Positions 44,078 to 52,387 of a stretch of DNA of 64,000 bases are shown piece by piece; positions within the stretch are counted from its first letter, which is position 1, and each line of letters opens with the position of its first letter. Position numbers and translations under genes: made by a program. The stretch is from assembly GCF_041320705.1 (NCBI RefSeq), contig NZ_JBGGTQ010000002.1:558001-622000 (forward strand), in the 5' to 3' direction. This stretch comes from Kineococcus mangrovi. GTDB lineage: Bacteria > Actinomycetota > Actinomycetes > Actinomycetales > Kineococcaceae. A model generated the notes under the pieces. That model saw only the letters and a program-made list of their open reading frames with translations. It was not told where the DNA came from and ran no database searches.

Positions 44078-44140
44078 CGACACGACCGCGAGGTCGGCGC
44101 CAGCTCGAGACCGCGCACCACGCGGGATGACCGCGAACTT
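44078..44140 (+). repeat. Array repeat copy 12 (long form)
   Basis: CGACACGACCGCGAGGTCGG followed by the same 40 bp as copy 7. GACC-GCGA-GGTC at its start is a small hairpin. It is the last copy on the right. Confidence 0.9.
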
Positions 44141-44179
44141 CCTCCCCCCGCGCTTCGCGCCGGCCGCGAGGATGACTCC

Positions 44180-44842
44180 GTGAACGAGGAACCTTCGGTT
44201 GAGACAGCGTGGGCGCGGATCACCGCCTGGCTGCGGACGCACGCACCCGCCACCGCCGCGAGCCTGCGCCCCCCGGCGCCTGCGCGGGAGCGGACCTTGG
44301 TCGAAGAACGGACCGGCGTGCTCTGGCCAGAGCAGCTTCGGACGTGGTTCAGCCTGCACGACGGCTGGGACCGCGAGGCTGGGGCTGGGGTGCTGCCGGG
44401 GTGGTCTGGCCCCATGTCGCTGGCCCGGGCCCTGGCGGACCGGCAGTTGCGGCTGAAGATCGAGCAGGACGTGACCGCTGACGACGGGGACGCCGCCGAG
44501 CACCGCGCCGAGGTCGCCCAGCACGAGGCCGGGCAGGTCGCCGGCGCCTTCTTGCCCGCCTTCATCGCGCTGGATGAGAACCAGTCCGGTGACGCGTTGT
44601 TCGTTGACTGCCGCCGTGGTCCTCGGCACGGCTGCGTGACGGAGTGGATCGATGAAGCCTTCGACGGTGCTGGCCCGGTGTGGTGGTCGATCGCGCAGAT
44701 GCTGAGCGATGTGGCTGATCACCTGGAGCAGCAGACGCCGTGCCGGTACTGGCGGCCGCAGGTCGAGGACGGCGCCGTGCGGTGGGAGCTTGATGACCTC
44801 TGGGACTCGACTTCACGGTGCTTGGCACGTCCTGAGCAGTGA
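44180..44842 (+). CDS. SMI1/KNR4 family protein
   Basis: 220 residues. SMI1/KNR4-like signatures: VETAWARITAWLRTHAPATAASL, LPEQL-type LWPEQLRTWFSLHDGWDRE, and FLPAFIALDENQSGDALFVDC. In bacteria these are often immunity proteins of polymorphic toxins. GTG 44180 lies 40 bp after array repeat 12 and is the last intact array gene. Confidence 0.8.
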   Translation: MNEEPSVETAWARITAWLRTHAPATAASLRPPAPARERTLVEERTGVLWPEQLRTWFSLHDGWDREAGAGVLPGWSGPMSLARALADRQLRLKIEQDVTADDGDAAEHRAEVAQHEAGQVAGAFLPAFIALDENQSGDALFVDCRRGPRHGCVTEWIDEAFDGAGPVWWSIAQMLSDVADHLEQQTPCRYWRPQVEDGAVRWELDDLWDSTSRCLARPEQ

Positions 44843-44855
44843 TGGCGTCGATTGA

Positions 44856-45664
44856 CCGGGCATCGAGACCACCGATCGCGGCGTCAACGGCGTCCAGGTC
44901 ATCGCGCAGGGCTACGAGCTGAGGGCCGGTTCGGCGCAGGCAGCGTGCGTGGCTCCCGGTGCGATCACCGTGGTGGCCGCACCGACCGCGAGCCTGGGAC
45001 CGGACTGCGAACTCTCCCAGGACGGTCCTGGCGCCCTGGTGGTGCCGTGGGCGGTGCGGCAGTGGACGGGAGGATCAGGAGTCGCATCGGGGCTCAAGCT
45101 CATCGACGGGGTGCCCGTCCACCTCGACGACATCCCCCACGGCGACGAGAGCAGCGCCATCGTCAGCGTCCCCTCACGCGGGGTGCGGGTGCAGCTCGCC
45201 GGTGACGAGGCGCAGGTCCACGACCTGCTGGACAGTCTCACCATCCAGCCCCGTCCGGGGAACGACAGGCCCCTGCCCGTGCCAGCGCCAATCCCGTGGC
45301 CGGCGCGACGATCACGGACACCACGAACGCGTGGACGGGGCAGACCAACGACCCGGACCTGCTCTCCCGCTTGCAGGAGGCGGTGGACGCCGCCGCCCGC
45401 GTGGAGGGCGAACCCGACTGCTTGCTCGAGCCCGGACAGCAGGCGCAGATCGACCTGCTCACCACCCCGGACTACGAGCACAACCCCGACAACACGGCCA
45501 CTGAGCGCTACCTGCGGGAGTACACCTACCTGCTCGTGGACGTCACCGGTCGCTGTGACCTGGTGTTCTCCAGCACCGGTGCCGTCCTGCGCCCGGACCC
45601 GGCCACGTTCAGCCCACTGGTGGAGCAGCTCCGCGACAGCAAGGACTTCAACGACGGCGCGTGA
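44856..45664 (+). pseudogene. Remnant of a hypothetical gene split by frameshift
   Basis: An open frame from 44856, with no good start codon, codes VQVIAQGYELRAGSAQAACV and onward to about 45245 (LLDSLTIQP). Coding character then moves to another frame, in which GTG 45296 starts VAGATITDTTNAWTGQTNDP and runs to 45664 (122 residues). This suggests a truncated, frameshifted gene, but the second part could be a separate small gene. Family unknown. Confidence 0.4.
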
Positions 45665-45955
45665 CGATCCGACGCGACAGGGGCCGAGCGGTCTCCGCGG
45701 CGTCCGCCGGGCCATCGGTGTCCTGCCATCGAGCAGTTCGCAGCAGAACACCCCGCACGCAGAGACCCGTGGACGCGAGACGTGGCCGTTCGACGAGACC
45801 ATGACCTCCACGACCACGGAGTCGATGCGGCGCAGTCGAACCGCTGACGTCCCGTGGACCGGGAGGGGTGACCACCGGGACCGCCGGACGTGTCACCGGT
45901 GTCGTGGTGCCGAACTGTCGCCGATGTCCTGGGACTCAGCCGGACTCAGCCGGAC
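45665..45955. other. Non-coding region with 10-bp tandem repeat
   Basis: No convincing gene. CGGACTCAGC is repeated three times at 45931-45960 (first copy with G for the initial C); the last copy contains the stop codon of the downstream minus-strand isomerase gene. Confidence 0.6.
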
Positions 45956-46468
45956 TCAGCAGGTCGAGGCGGAGGTCTCCCCGTCGGTGGCGGCCGTCTC
46001 GTACCCGGTGATCGCCTCGACCTTGGCCGCCGAGGCGCTGGAGGTGTCGAACACGTACCCCAGGAACTCCCGGGCCAGCCGCCGCGCCAGTTCCCGCCCG
46101 ACGACCCGCTCACCCAAGGTCAGGACCTGACCGTCGTTGGACAGCACCAGCCGCTCCACCGAGAAGGAGTCGTGCGCCACCGAGGCCCGGATCCCGGGCA
46201 CCTTGTTCGCCGCGATCGCCACCCCCATGCCCGTCCCGCACACGAAGATCCCCCGGTCGGCCTCCCCGGCGGCGATCTTGCGGGCCCCGGCCACGGCCAC
46301 GTGCGGGTAGGCCGTCTTGTCGGTGTCGGACCCGACCCCGACGTCGATGACCTCCTTGACGCGGGGGTCCTTCAACAGGTCGGCCTTGATGGCGTCCTTG
46401 TACGAGACACCGGCCTCGTCGGCGGCGACGACGACGCGCCAGGCCAGGTCACGCTGCTGATCGGTCAT
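45956..46468 (-). CDS. RpiB/LacAB-type sugar-phosphate isomerase, DerI-like
   Basis: 170 residues. RpiB signatures: [60 protein letters not shown] with the catalytic Cys, and [18 protein letters not shown]. The phrasing ([15 protein letters not shown]) resembles D-erythrulose-4-phosphate isomerases of tetritol catabolism more than ribose-5-phosphate isomerase. AGGAGGAG precedes the ATG. The C-terminal tail past AITGYE is unique and ends in the tandem repeat. Confidence 0.83.
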   Translation of the reverse strand: MTDQQRDLAWRVVVAADEAGVSYKDAIKADLLKDPRVKEVIDVGVGSDTDKTAYPHVAVAGARKIAAGEADRGIFVCGTGMGVAIAANKVPGIRASVAHDSFSVERLVLSNDGQVLTLGERVVGRELARRLAREFLGYVFDTSSASAAKVEAITGYETAATDGETSASTC

Positions 46469-46624
46469 GGGATCTCCTCCTGCGGTCCGGTCGGCGGCCC
46501 GTGACGGGCCGCGCTCGACACCTCCCCCAACACCGGCTGCGGGCCCGGTGTTTCCGGGTGCGCGTCCGGCCGGACGTTCCTAGGGTTGGGGTGTCGAACA
46601 CCGACGCAACCGAGGAGGACCCGC

Positions 46625-46801
46625 ATGTCCATCGCCGACAAGGCCAAGAACGTCGTGCAGCAGACCGTCGGCAAGGCCGAGGAAGCCGTCGGCAAGCGCA
46701 CCGACGACCAGGAGCAGATCGCCCAGGGCAAGAAGGACCAGGCCATGGGTGAGGCTCGTCAGGAGCACGAGAAGGCCAAGGACGCGCTCGACGACAAGTG
46801 A
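46625..46801 (+). CDS. CsbD family stress protein
   Basis: 58 residues. The CsbD pattern of K/E/Q-rich repeated helices is clear: DKAKNVVQQTVGKAEEAVGK, then DQEQIAQGKKDQAMGEARQEHEKAKD. The family is induced by general stress regulons. GAGGAGGA precedes the ATG. Its stop overlaps the GTG of the LOV phosphatase gene, so one mRNA makes both. Confidence 0.88.
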   Translation: MSIADKAKNVVQQTVGKAEEAVGKRTDDQEQIAQGKKDQAMGEARQEHEKAKDALDDK

Positions 46802-48045
46802 TCCGTCCTCAGGCCCCCGCCCCGGTGGGCGGGGGCCCGGGTGCGGGTGACGCATCGGCCGCGACCGTGGGACCGGGTGGTCTGGACCGTCTCCTGGGTT
46901 CGGCGTTGCGAGCTGCTGAGCAGGCCGTGTGCGTCGCGGACGTCTCGCTCCCGAACGAACCCGTGGTGTGGGTCAACGACGCCTTCACCCGGACGACGGG
47001 GTTCCCCGCGGTCGAGACCGTGGGCCGCAACTGCCGGTTCCTCCAGGACGGACTGGACGACCTCGGCTACGACACCCGTGGACCGGCCGCGCAGATCCGT
47101 TCCCTCGTCGAGCGTCGCGCGGGCGGCACTGTGCTCATCCCGAACCGTCGGCGCGACGGGTCGGTGTTCTGCAACGAGCTGTCCCTCTCACCCCTGCCCG
47201 ACGACGACGGGTCGGTCCGCTACTACGTCGCCGTCCAGCAGGACGTCACCGCCCGCGTGCAGGCCCAGGCCGCGCGGGACGCGGTGCAGGACGAGGCGGC
47301 CGAGCTGTCCGACCACCTGCAGCGCCAGCTCGTCCCCCGCCGGCTGCCGGACCTGCCGGGGTGGGAGATCGCCGTCCGCTACCAGCCGGCGACGCGCGAC
47401 GACGGCAGCCGGGGCGAGGTGAGCGGGGACTTCTACGACCTGCGCGTCCTGCCGTCGGGAACCGCCGTCGCCGTCATCGGCGACGTGTCCGGGCGCGGTC
47501 CGCAGGCCGCCGCCACGACGGCCGCGTTGCGCTGGGCGGTCCGCGGGGTGCTCGGCATCGTCCCCGGACCGGCGGAGGCGTTGCGCCAGGTCGCCGGGGC
47601 CGTCCACGACACCCTCGGCGACCGCTTCGCCACCGTGGCGGCCGTGCAGCTGCCCGCCGGTGAGGACGAGCGGTCCGTGACGCTGTCCCTGGCCGGGCAC
47701 CCGCGGCCGGTGCTCGTCCCGGCAGACGGTGCGAGCCGGTTCGTCGGGGTCCCCGGGATGCTCCTGGGTCCGTTCGACGACCCCGACCTGCACGAGGACC
47801 GGCTGGACCTGGCGGTCGGGGAGCACCTCGTGCTCTACACCGACGGGGTCACCGAGGCCACGTCGACGACGCGCGACCTCTTCGGCGACGACCGCCTCCT
47901 GAGCGCCCTGGACGAACTGCGCGGCGGCGGGCCCACCAGTGCCGACGACGTCGCCGACGCGGTGCTGAGCGCGGTGGCCCGGCACGTCGGCGACGGCCCC
48001 ACGGACGACCTGACGCTCATGGTGCTGCGGCGCACCTCCCGGTGA
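46798..48045 (+). CDS. LOV-domain PP2C (SpoIIE-type) phosphatase
   Basis: 415 residues. The N-terminal PAS domain carries the LOV signature VGRNCRFLQDG (about residues 75-85), with the photoactive cysteine at about 79, so it should form a flavin-cysteinyl adduct in blue light. A short coiled linker leads to a SpoIIE domain (about 180-412): SGDFYDLRVLPSGTAVAVIG, DVSGRGPQAAATTAALRWAV, LVLYTDGVTEATS and DDLTLMVLRR. Such phosphatases dephosphorylate STAS anti-anti-sigma factors, as at 9.0-9.4 kb. It is coupled to csbD by a 4-bp overlap. Confidence 0.92.
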   Translation: MIRPQAPAPVGGGPGAGDASAATVGPGGLDRLLGSALRAAEQAVCVADVSLPNEPVVWVNDAFTRTTGFPAVETVGRNCRFLQDGLDDLGYDTRGPAAQIRSLVERRAGGTVLIPNRRRDGSVFCNELSLSPLPDDDGSVRYYVAVQQDVTARVQAQAARDAVQDEAAELSDHLQRQLVPRRLPDLPGWEIAVRYQPATRDDGSRGEVSGDFYDLRVLPSGTAVAVIGDVSGRGPQAAATTAALRWAVRGVLGIVPGPAEALRQVAGAVHDTLGDRFATVAAVQLPAGEDERSVTLSLAGHPRPVLVPADGASRFVGVPGMLLGPFDDPDLHEDRLDLAVGEHLVLYTDGVTEATSTTRDLFGDDRLLSALDELRGGGPTSADDVADAVLSAVARHVGDGPTDDLTLMVLRRTSR

Positions 48046-48089
48046 CCGGGTCTGGCGCTGGACGCGCGCCGGAGCCGGGGCGGGGTTGA

Positions 48090-49265
48090 ATGGCCTCCCC
48101 CGGGACGGCTCCAGCAGCGGGCCGCACCACCGACCGCACCACGCACTGCTCCGGGAGCCCCGTCTTGCCCGAACCCCGTCCCGCCCCCGTGCGGGTCCTG
48201 CACGTCCCCCGAGCCCACGGCTACGTCGACCACCTGCACGACGACCGCGTGCCGGGGGTCCTCGTCGTCGAGGACGGCACCCCGGACGGCCCGGGGTGGC
48301 ACCCCGCCCGGGCCCTGGAGGCGGACTGGGTGCTCTCCCACGCCGCGGACTTCGACGTCCTGCACCTGCACTTCGGCTTCGAGGGGCGCACCCCGGCGCA
48401 GCTGCGGGCCCTCGTCGACGCCCTGCACCGGACGGGACGGTCCCTGGTCCTGACCGTCCACGACCTGCAGAACCCGCACCTGCGCACCCAGGAGGGCTAC
48501 ACCGCCCTGCTCGACGTCCTCGTCCCCGCGGCCGACGGCCTCGTGACCTTGACCCCCGGCGCCGCGGCGCAGGTCCAGGACCGGTGGGGCCGCCGGCCCG
48601 AGGTCGTCCCGCACCCGCACGTCGCGCCGCTCGCGCGCGTCGGCGCCCCCCGCGAGCCGCGGTCCCCCCGGGTGGTCGGGGTGCACCTGAAGAGCCTGCG
48701 GGCCAACCTGCAGGCCCTGCCCGTGCTGCGCTCGCTGGTCGTGGCCGCCCGCGAGCTGACGGACGGCGGGACACCCGTCGCGGTCCGGGTCGACGTGCAC
48801 GCCGAAGCCCTCGAGGAGGGTTTCCCGCGCCACGACGCCGAGCTCACCGCGTGGCTGCGGGAGGCCGCCGCCGCCGGGGCCGTGCGGCTGCACGTCCGCG
48901 ACCGCTTCGACGACGACGAGCTCGAGCAGTACCTGCGGGACCTGGACGTCTCGGTGCTCGCCTACGCGCACGGGACGCACTCGGGGTGGCTGGAGCTGTG
49001 CCACGACCTCGGCACCGTCGTCCTCGCCCAGCGGGTGGGTTTCCTGCATGAGCAGCAGCCCCTCGTCGAGGCCGACCTGGCCGATCCCGGCGCCGTGGCC
49101 GGCGCGTTGCGCCGGGCGTTCGCGGGGGTCCCGGGGTCGGCGGCGACGGCCGGTGAGCGAGGCGCGCAGCGGCTGGACGTCGCCCGCGCCCACGAGGCCC
49201 TCTACCGCTCGGTGGTCGCTGCGCCGGGTCCGGTGCCGGGGACCGCGCCGGTGGTCCCGGCGTGA
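48090..49265 (+). CDS. Glycosyltransferase, GT4-like
   Basis: 391 residues. GT-B fold elements: VRVLHVPRAHGYVDHLHDD, FDVLHLHFGFEGR, LVLTVHDLQNPHLRTQEGY and the C-terminal LDVSVLAYAHGTHSGWLELC. It is an atypical GT4 with few canonical motifs. ATG 48090 is used; the first 25 residues are not conserved. It starts a run of three overlapping genes. Substrate unknown. Confidence 0.7.
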   Translation: MASPGTAPAAGRTTDRTTHCSGSPVLPEPRPAPVRVLHVPRAHGYVDHLHDDRVPGVLVVEDGTPDGPGWHPARALEADWVLSHAADFDVLHLHFGFEGRTPAQLRALVDALHRTGRSLVLTVHDLQNPHLRTQEGYTALLDVLVPAADGLVTLTPGAAAQVQDRWGRRPEVVPHPHVAPLARVGAPREPRSPRVVGVHLKSLRANLQALPVLRSLVVAARELTDGGTPVAVRVDVHAEALEEGFPRHDAELTAWLREAAAAGAVRLHVRDRFDDDELEQYLRDLDVSVLAYAHGTHSGWLELCHDLGTVVLAQRVGFLHEQQPLVEADLADPGAVAGALRRAFAGVPGSAATAGERGAQRLDVARAHEALYRSVVAAPGPVPGTAPVVPA

Positions 49266-50272
49266 TCGGCTGGTACGTCCACCACCAGGGCGCGGGGCAC
49301 CTCCAGCGGCTCGTCGCCGTGAGCCGGCACCTGCGCACCCCCGTGACGGCGTTCAGCTCGGCCCCGCGGCCCGCGGGTTTCGCCGGCGGCTGGGTCACCC
49401 TCGACCGCGACGACACCCCACCGGTGGACCCCGCGTCCGCGACGGCAGGTGGCCGGCTGCACTGGGTCCCCGAGCACCACCACGGGTTGCAGGACCGGCA
49501 CGCGACGATCGCGGCGTGGATCGCCGCGCACCGTCCGCGGTTGTTCGTCACCGACGTCTCGGTGGAGGTGACGGCGCTCGTGCGGTTGTGCGGGGTGCCG
49601 GTCGTCGTCGCCGCCATGCTCGGCGACCGGCACGACCCCGCGCACCGCCTGGGCCGCGACCTCGCGCAGGCCCTGCTGGCGCCCTGGCCGGGACCCCCCG
49701 CGACCGGGGGCCCCGGCACTCCGGTCGTGCACGTGGGCGCGTTCTCCCGGTTCGACGCCCGCGCCACGTCCCCGGCGGCGACGCGGCCGGGGACCGTACT
49801 GGTCCTGTGGGGCAGCGGCGGCCGCGACGTCTCCGACGCGCAGTTCCGCGCGGCGCGGGCCGCGACGCCGGGGTGGACGTGGGAGTTCCGCGTCCCCGGG
49901 TCCGCCCTGGCCGTGGGCGACACGGGACCCGTTGCGGGAGATGACGTGTGGGCCGCCCTGCAACGCGCCGAGGTCGTCGTCGTGCACGGCGGGCACAACG
50001 CCGTCGCCGAGGTCGCCGCCGCCCGCCGCGCCGCCGTCGTGGTCGCCCAGGACCGCCCGTTCGCCGAGCAGCTGCGGCGGGTCGAGCTGCTGCGGGCCGA
50101 GGGTCTCGTCGCCGTCGACGCCTGGCCCGCCGCGGACGCCTGGCCGGCCCTGCTGGAACGCGCCCGCGCGGTGGGCGCGGACCCGTGGCGCCGGTGGGCC
50201 CCCGGTGACGGGGCCGAACGCGCCGCCGCGTTCCTGGACGCCGCGGCCGACCGCTGCGGGGTGCCGGCGTGA
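49262..50272 (+). CDS. MurG/UGT-like glycosyltransferase
   Basis: 336 residues. N-terminal GWYVHHQGAGHLQRLVAVSR and the donor-binding VVVHGGHNAVAEVAAARRAAVVV (HGG-HN pattern, about residues 240-262) are typical of GT-B enzymes of the GT28/GT1 type that use nucleotide sugars. It overlaps the upstream and downstream genes by 4 bp each (GTGA). Part of the glycan locus. Confidence 0.8.
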   Translation: MIGWYVHHQGAGHLQRLVAVSRHLRTPVTAFSSAPRPAGFAGGWVTLDRDDTPPVDPASATAGGRLHWVPEHHHGLQDRHATIAAWIAAHRPRLFVTDVSVEVTALVRLCGVPVVVAAMLGDRHDPAHRLGRDLAQALLAPWPGPPATGGPGTPVVHVGAFSRFDARATSPAATRPGTVLVLWGSGGRDVSDAQFRAARAATPGWTWEFRVPGSALAVGDTGPVAGDDVWAALQRAEVVVVHGGHNAVAEVAAARRAAVVVAQDRPFAEQLRRVELLRAEGLVAVDAWPAADAWPALLERARAVGADPWRRWAPGDGAERAAAFLDAAADRCGVPA

Positions 50273-51219
50273 ACGGCCCCGCCGCCGACGGGCAGCGCAC
50301 GGCCGTCCTGACGATCGTCGCCGGCCGGCACGACCACCTGCGCGGGCAGCTGCTCGGGCTCGCCCGCTCGCAACCGCCCCCGCAGTGGCACGTCGTCGCG
50401 GCGATGGGCGACCCCGCGGTCAGGGACGTCCTCGACTCCGTCCCGGCCCCCGCCGGGACCCGCCGCGTCGTCCTGGACGTGCCCGTCGCCGAGGACGGGG
50501 AACTCCCCCTCGCGGCCGCCCGCAACGCCGCGGCAGGCACCGCCACGGCCCTGGGCGCCGACCTGCTCGTCCTGCTCGACGTCGACTGCGTCCCCGCCGC
50601 CGGGCTCGTCGCGGCCTACCGGGACGCCGCCGACCGCGTCCGCGCGCACCCGGGACCGCGGTTGCTGTGCGGACCCGTCGCGTACCTGCCGCCCGACGTC
50701 CGCGTGCACGGGCCCGGCGACCTGGACCGGCTGCCCGCCGCCGCGGACCCGCACCCGGCGCGCCCCGCACCCGCCGCCGGTGAGGTGGTGCGGGCGCAGG
50801 AGTCGCAGTGGTGGTTGTTCTGGTCGTTGTCCTTCGCCGTCAGCGCCGCCGACTGGGCGGAGTTCGGGGGTTTCTGCGAGGAGTTCCGCGGTTACGGCGG
50901 GGAGGACACCGACGTCGCCGCGACCGTGCGCGACCTCGGGGGTTCCCTGTTCTGGGTCGGCGGCGCCGCCGCGTTCCACCAGCACCACCCGACGCGGAAC
51001 CCGCCCGTGCAGCACCTCGCGGCGATCCTGCGCAACGGCGCGGTGTTCCACCGCCGGTGGGGGTGGTGGCCGATGACCGGCTGGCTGGAGCAGTTCCGCG
51101 AGGCCGGGCTCGTCGACTACGACGCCGCGACGCGGTCCTGGACGGCGCTCACGGCACCCACCCCGCGGCCCGGGGCCCCGGGGACGCCGGCCACGGCCGC
51201 GCGCAGCACCGCCTCGTAG
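50269..51219 (+). CDS. Family 2 glycosyltransferase
   Basis: 316 residues. GT-A fold with DxD-type LLVLLDVDCVPAAG (about residues 99-112), then the family motif SAADWAEFGGFCEEFRGYGG followed by EDTD and a C-terminal FHQHHPTRNP segment. The last 103 bp overlap the convergent GT4 gene. A cytoplasmic enzyme acting with the previous two. Confidence 0.85.
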   Translation: MNGPAADGQRTAVLTIVAGRHDHLRGQLLGLARSQPPPQWHVVAAMGDPAVRDVLDSVPAPAGTRRVVLDVPVAEDGELPLAAARNAAAGTATALGADLLVLLDVDCVPAAGLVAAYRDAADRVRAHPGPRLLCGPVAYLPPDVRVHGPGDLDRLPAAADPHPARPAPAAGEVVRAQESQWWLFWSLSFAVSAADWAEFGGFCEEFRGYGGEDTDVAATVRDLGGSLFWVGGAAAFHQHHPTRNPPVQHLAAILRNGAVFHRRWGWWPMTGWLEQFREAGLVDYDAATRSWTALTAPTPRPGAPGTPATAARSTAS

Positions 51220-52316
51220 CGGCCGACCATGGTCGCGGCGGACAGGTGGGCGAGCGCCGCCGTCCGCACCCCGGCCCGGTCCAGGGCGAGGGCGGCCGGG
51301 ATCGCGGCGGCCATCGCGGCGACGTCGTCGGCGGGGACGACGACACCGGCCGGCACCCCCGCGGGGTCACCGACGTTGGGCCGCAGCACCTCGCTGATCC
51401 CGCCCCGGTCGAAGGCGACGACCGGCGTCCCGCACATGGCCGCCTCCGCCGCGACGAGCCCGAACGGCTCCTCCCACACGGGGGTCACCAGGACGGCGCC
51501 GGCCCGGCCGACCGCGGCCGACAGCTGCGCGCCGCCCAGGTGGCCGTGCCAGGTCGCCGAGGGCCCCAGGCGGGGGGCGATCTGGGCGGAGAAGTACCCC
51601 GCGTCGAGCGCGGGACCCACGAGGTCGAGGTGGTGACCGGCGCGGGCGGCCGCGTCCATCGCCAGGTGGGGCGCCTTCTCGGGCACGAGCCGGCCGAACC
51701 ACAGCAGCCCGCCTCCCCCGGGCCCCAGCGCCCAGCGGCGGGGGTCGACCCCGTTGTGGACGACGTCGGCGGCCGAGACCCAGGGGGCCCACTGCCGCGC
51801 CGTGAACCGGCTGACCGCCGTGAAGGCGTGCGAGGAACCGCCCGCCGCGAGCGCCGCCGTCAGCCACGGCGTCGGCGGGGTGTGCAGCGTCGTGACCGTC
51901 GGGAACGGCAACGTGGAGGACAACGTCAGCGGCAGGTGGTGCAGGGAGTTGTTGTGCACGACGTCCACCTGGCCGGCGTAGGTCGTGCGCAGCGCGTTGA
52001 GGACGGTGAGGTGGGCCTGGTGCTCGCGCAGGAACGCCTCGGCGGGCATCGAGGGGTCCTCGCGCGACAGCTCGTCCGGTTCCCAGCCGCCGCCGGCCAG
52101 GACCTCGGGCTGGGCGCCGGTGGAACCGGCCGCCGCGAACAGCAGCACGCGGTGGCCCCGGGCGCGCAGGGCGGCGACGAGACCGCCGACGAAGGACTCC
52201 AGGCCCCCGACGTACGGTTCGGCCACGGGGAAGCGGCTCGGCCCCAGGACGGCGACCGTGAGCCGCCGCGGGGCGGTGGTCTGGGTCGTCGCGGGACGGG
52301 GCACCCGCAGATGCAA
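51117..52316 (-). CDS. Family 4 glycosyltransferase
   Basis: 399 residues. Acceptor domain YVGGLESFVGGLVAALRARG; donor site EEPFGLVAAEAAMCGTPVVA (E-x7-E, about residues 281-300) preceded by LLWFGRLVPEKAPHLAMDAA. Likely uses a nucleoside-diphosphate sugar. ATG at 52316; a divergent WcbI gene starts 72 bp away. Its C-terminal 34 codons overlap the convergent GT2 gene. Confidence 0.88.
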   Translation of the reverse strand: MHLRVPRPATTQTTAPRRLTVAVLGPSRFPVAEPYVGGLESFVGGLVAALRARGHRVLLFAAAGSTGAQPEVLAGGGWEPDELSREDPSMPAEAFLREHQAHLTVLNALRTTYAGQVDVVHNNSLHHLPLTLSSTLPFPTVTTLHTPPTPWLTAALAAGGSSHAFTAVSRFTARQWAPWVSAADVVHNGVDPRRWALGPGGGGLLWFGRLVPEKAPHLAMDAAARAGHHLDLVGPALDAGYFSAQIAPRLGPSATWHGHLGGAQLSAAVGRAGAVLVTPVWEEPFGLVAAEAAMCGTPVVAFDRGGISEVLRPNVGDPAGVPAGVVVPADDVAAMAAAIPAALALDRAGVRTAALAHLSAATMVGRYEAVLRAAVAGVPGAPGRGVGAVSAVQDRVAAS

Positions 52317-52387
52317 GCACGTCCCGGACGGGTGCGCGTGCGCTGGCTCCCCCGGTGCACCCGCACGGAGCCCCCTAGGGTGCGGCT

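Noticed and set aside
35864-44140. Classical integron with attC sites
   Set aside because: The repeats lack RYYYAAC and GTTRRRY ends, genes lie on both strands, and no IntI gene is in the window. Only the general cassette analogy is kept.
35864-44140. CRISPR array
   Set aside because: Copies are imperfect, unevenly spaced by hundreds of bases and separated by genes; no cas genes.
44852-45205. 117-codon frame starting after the SMI1/KNR4 gene
   Set aside because: It is an R/G-rich out-of-frame shadow of the decayed gene in the neighbouring frame.
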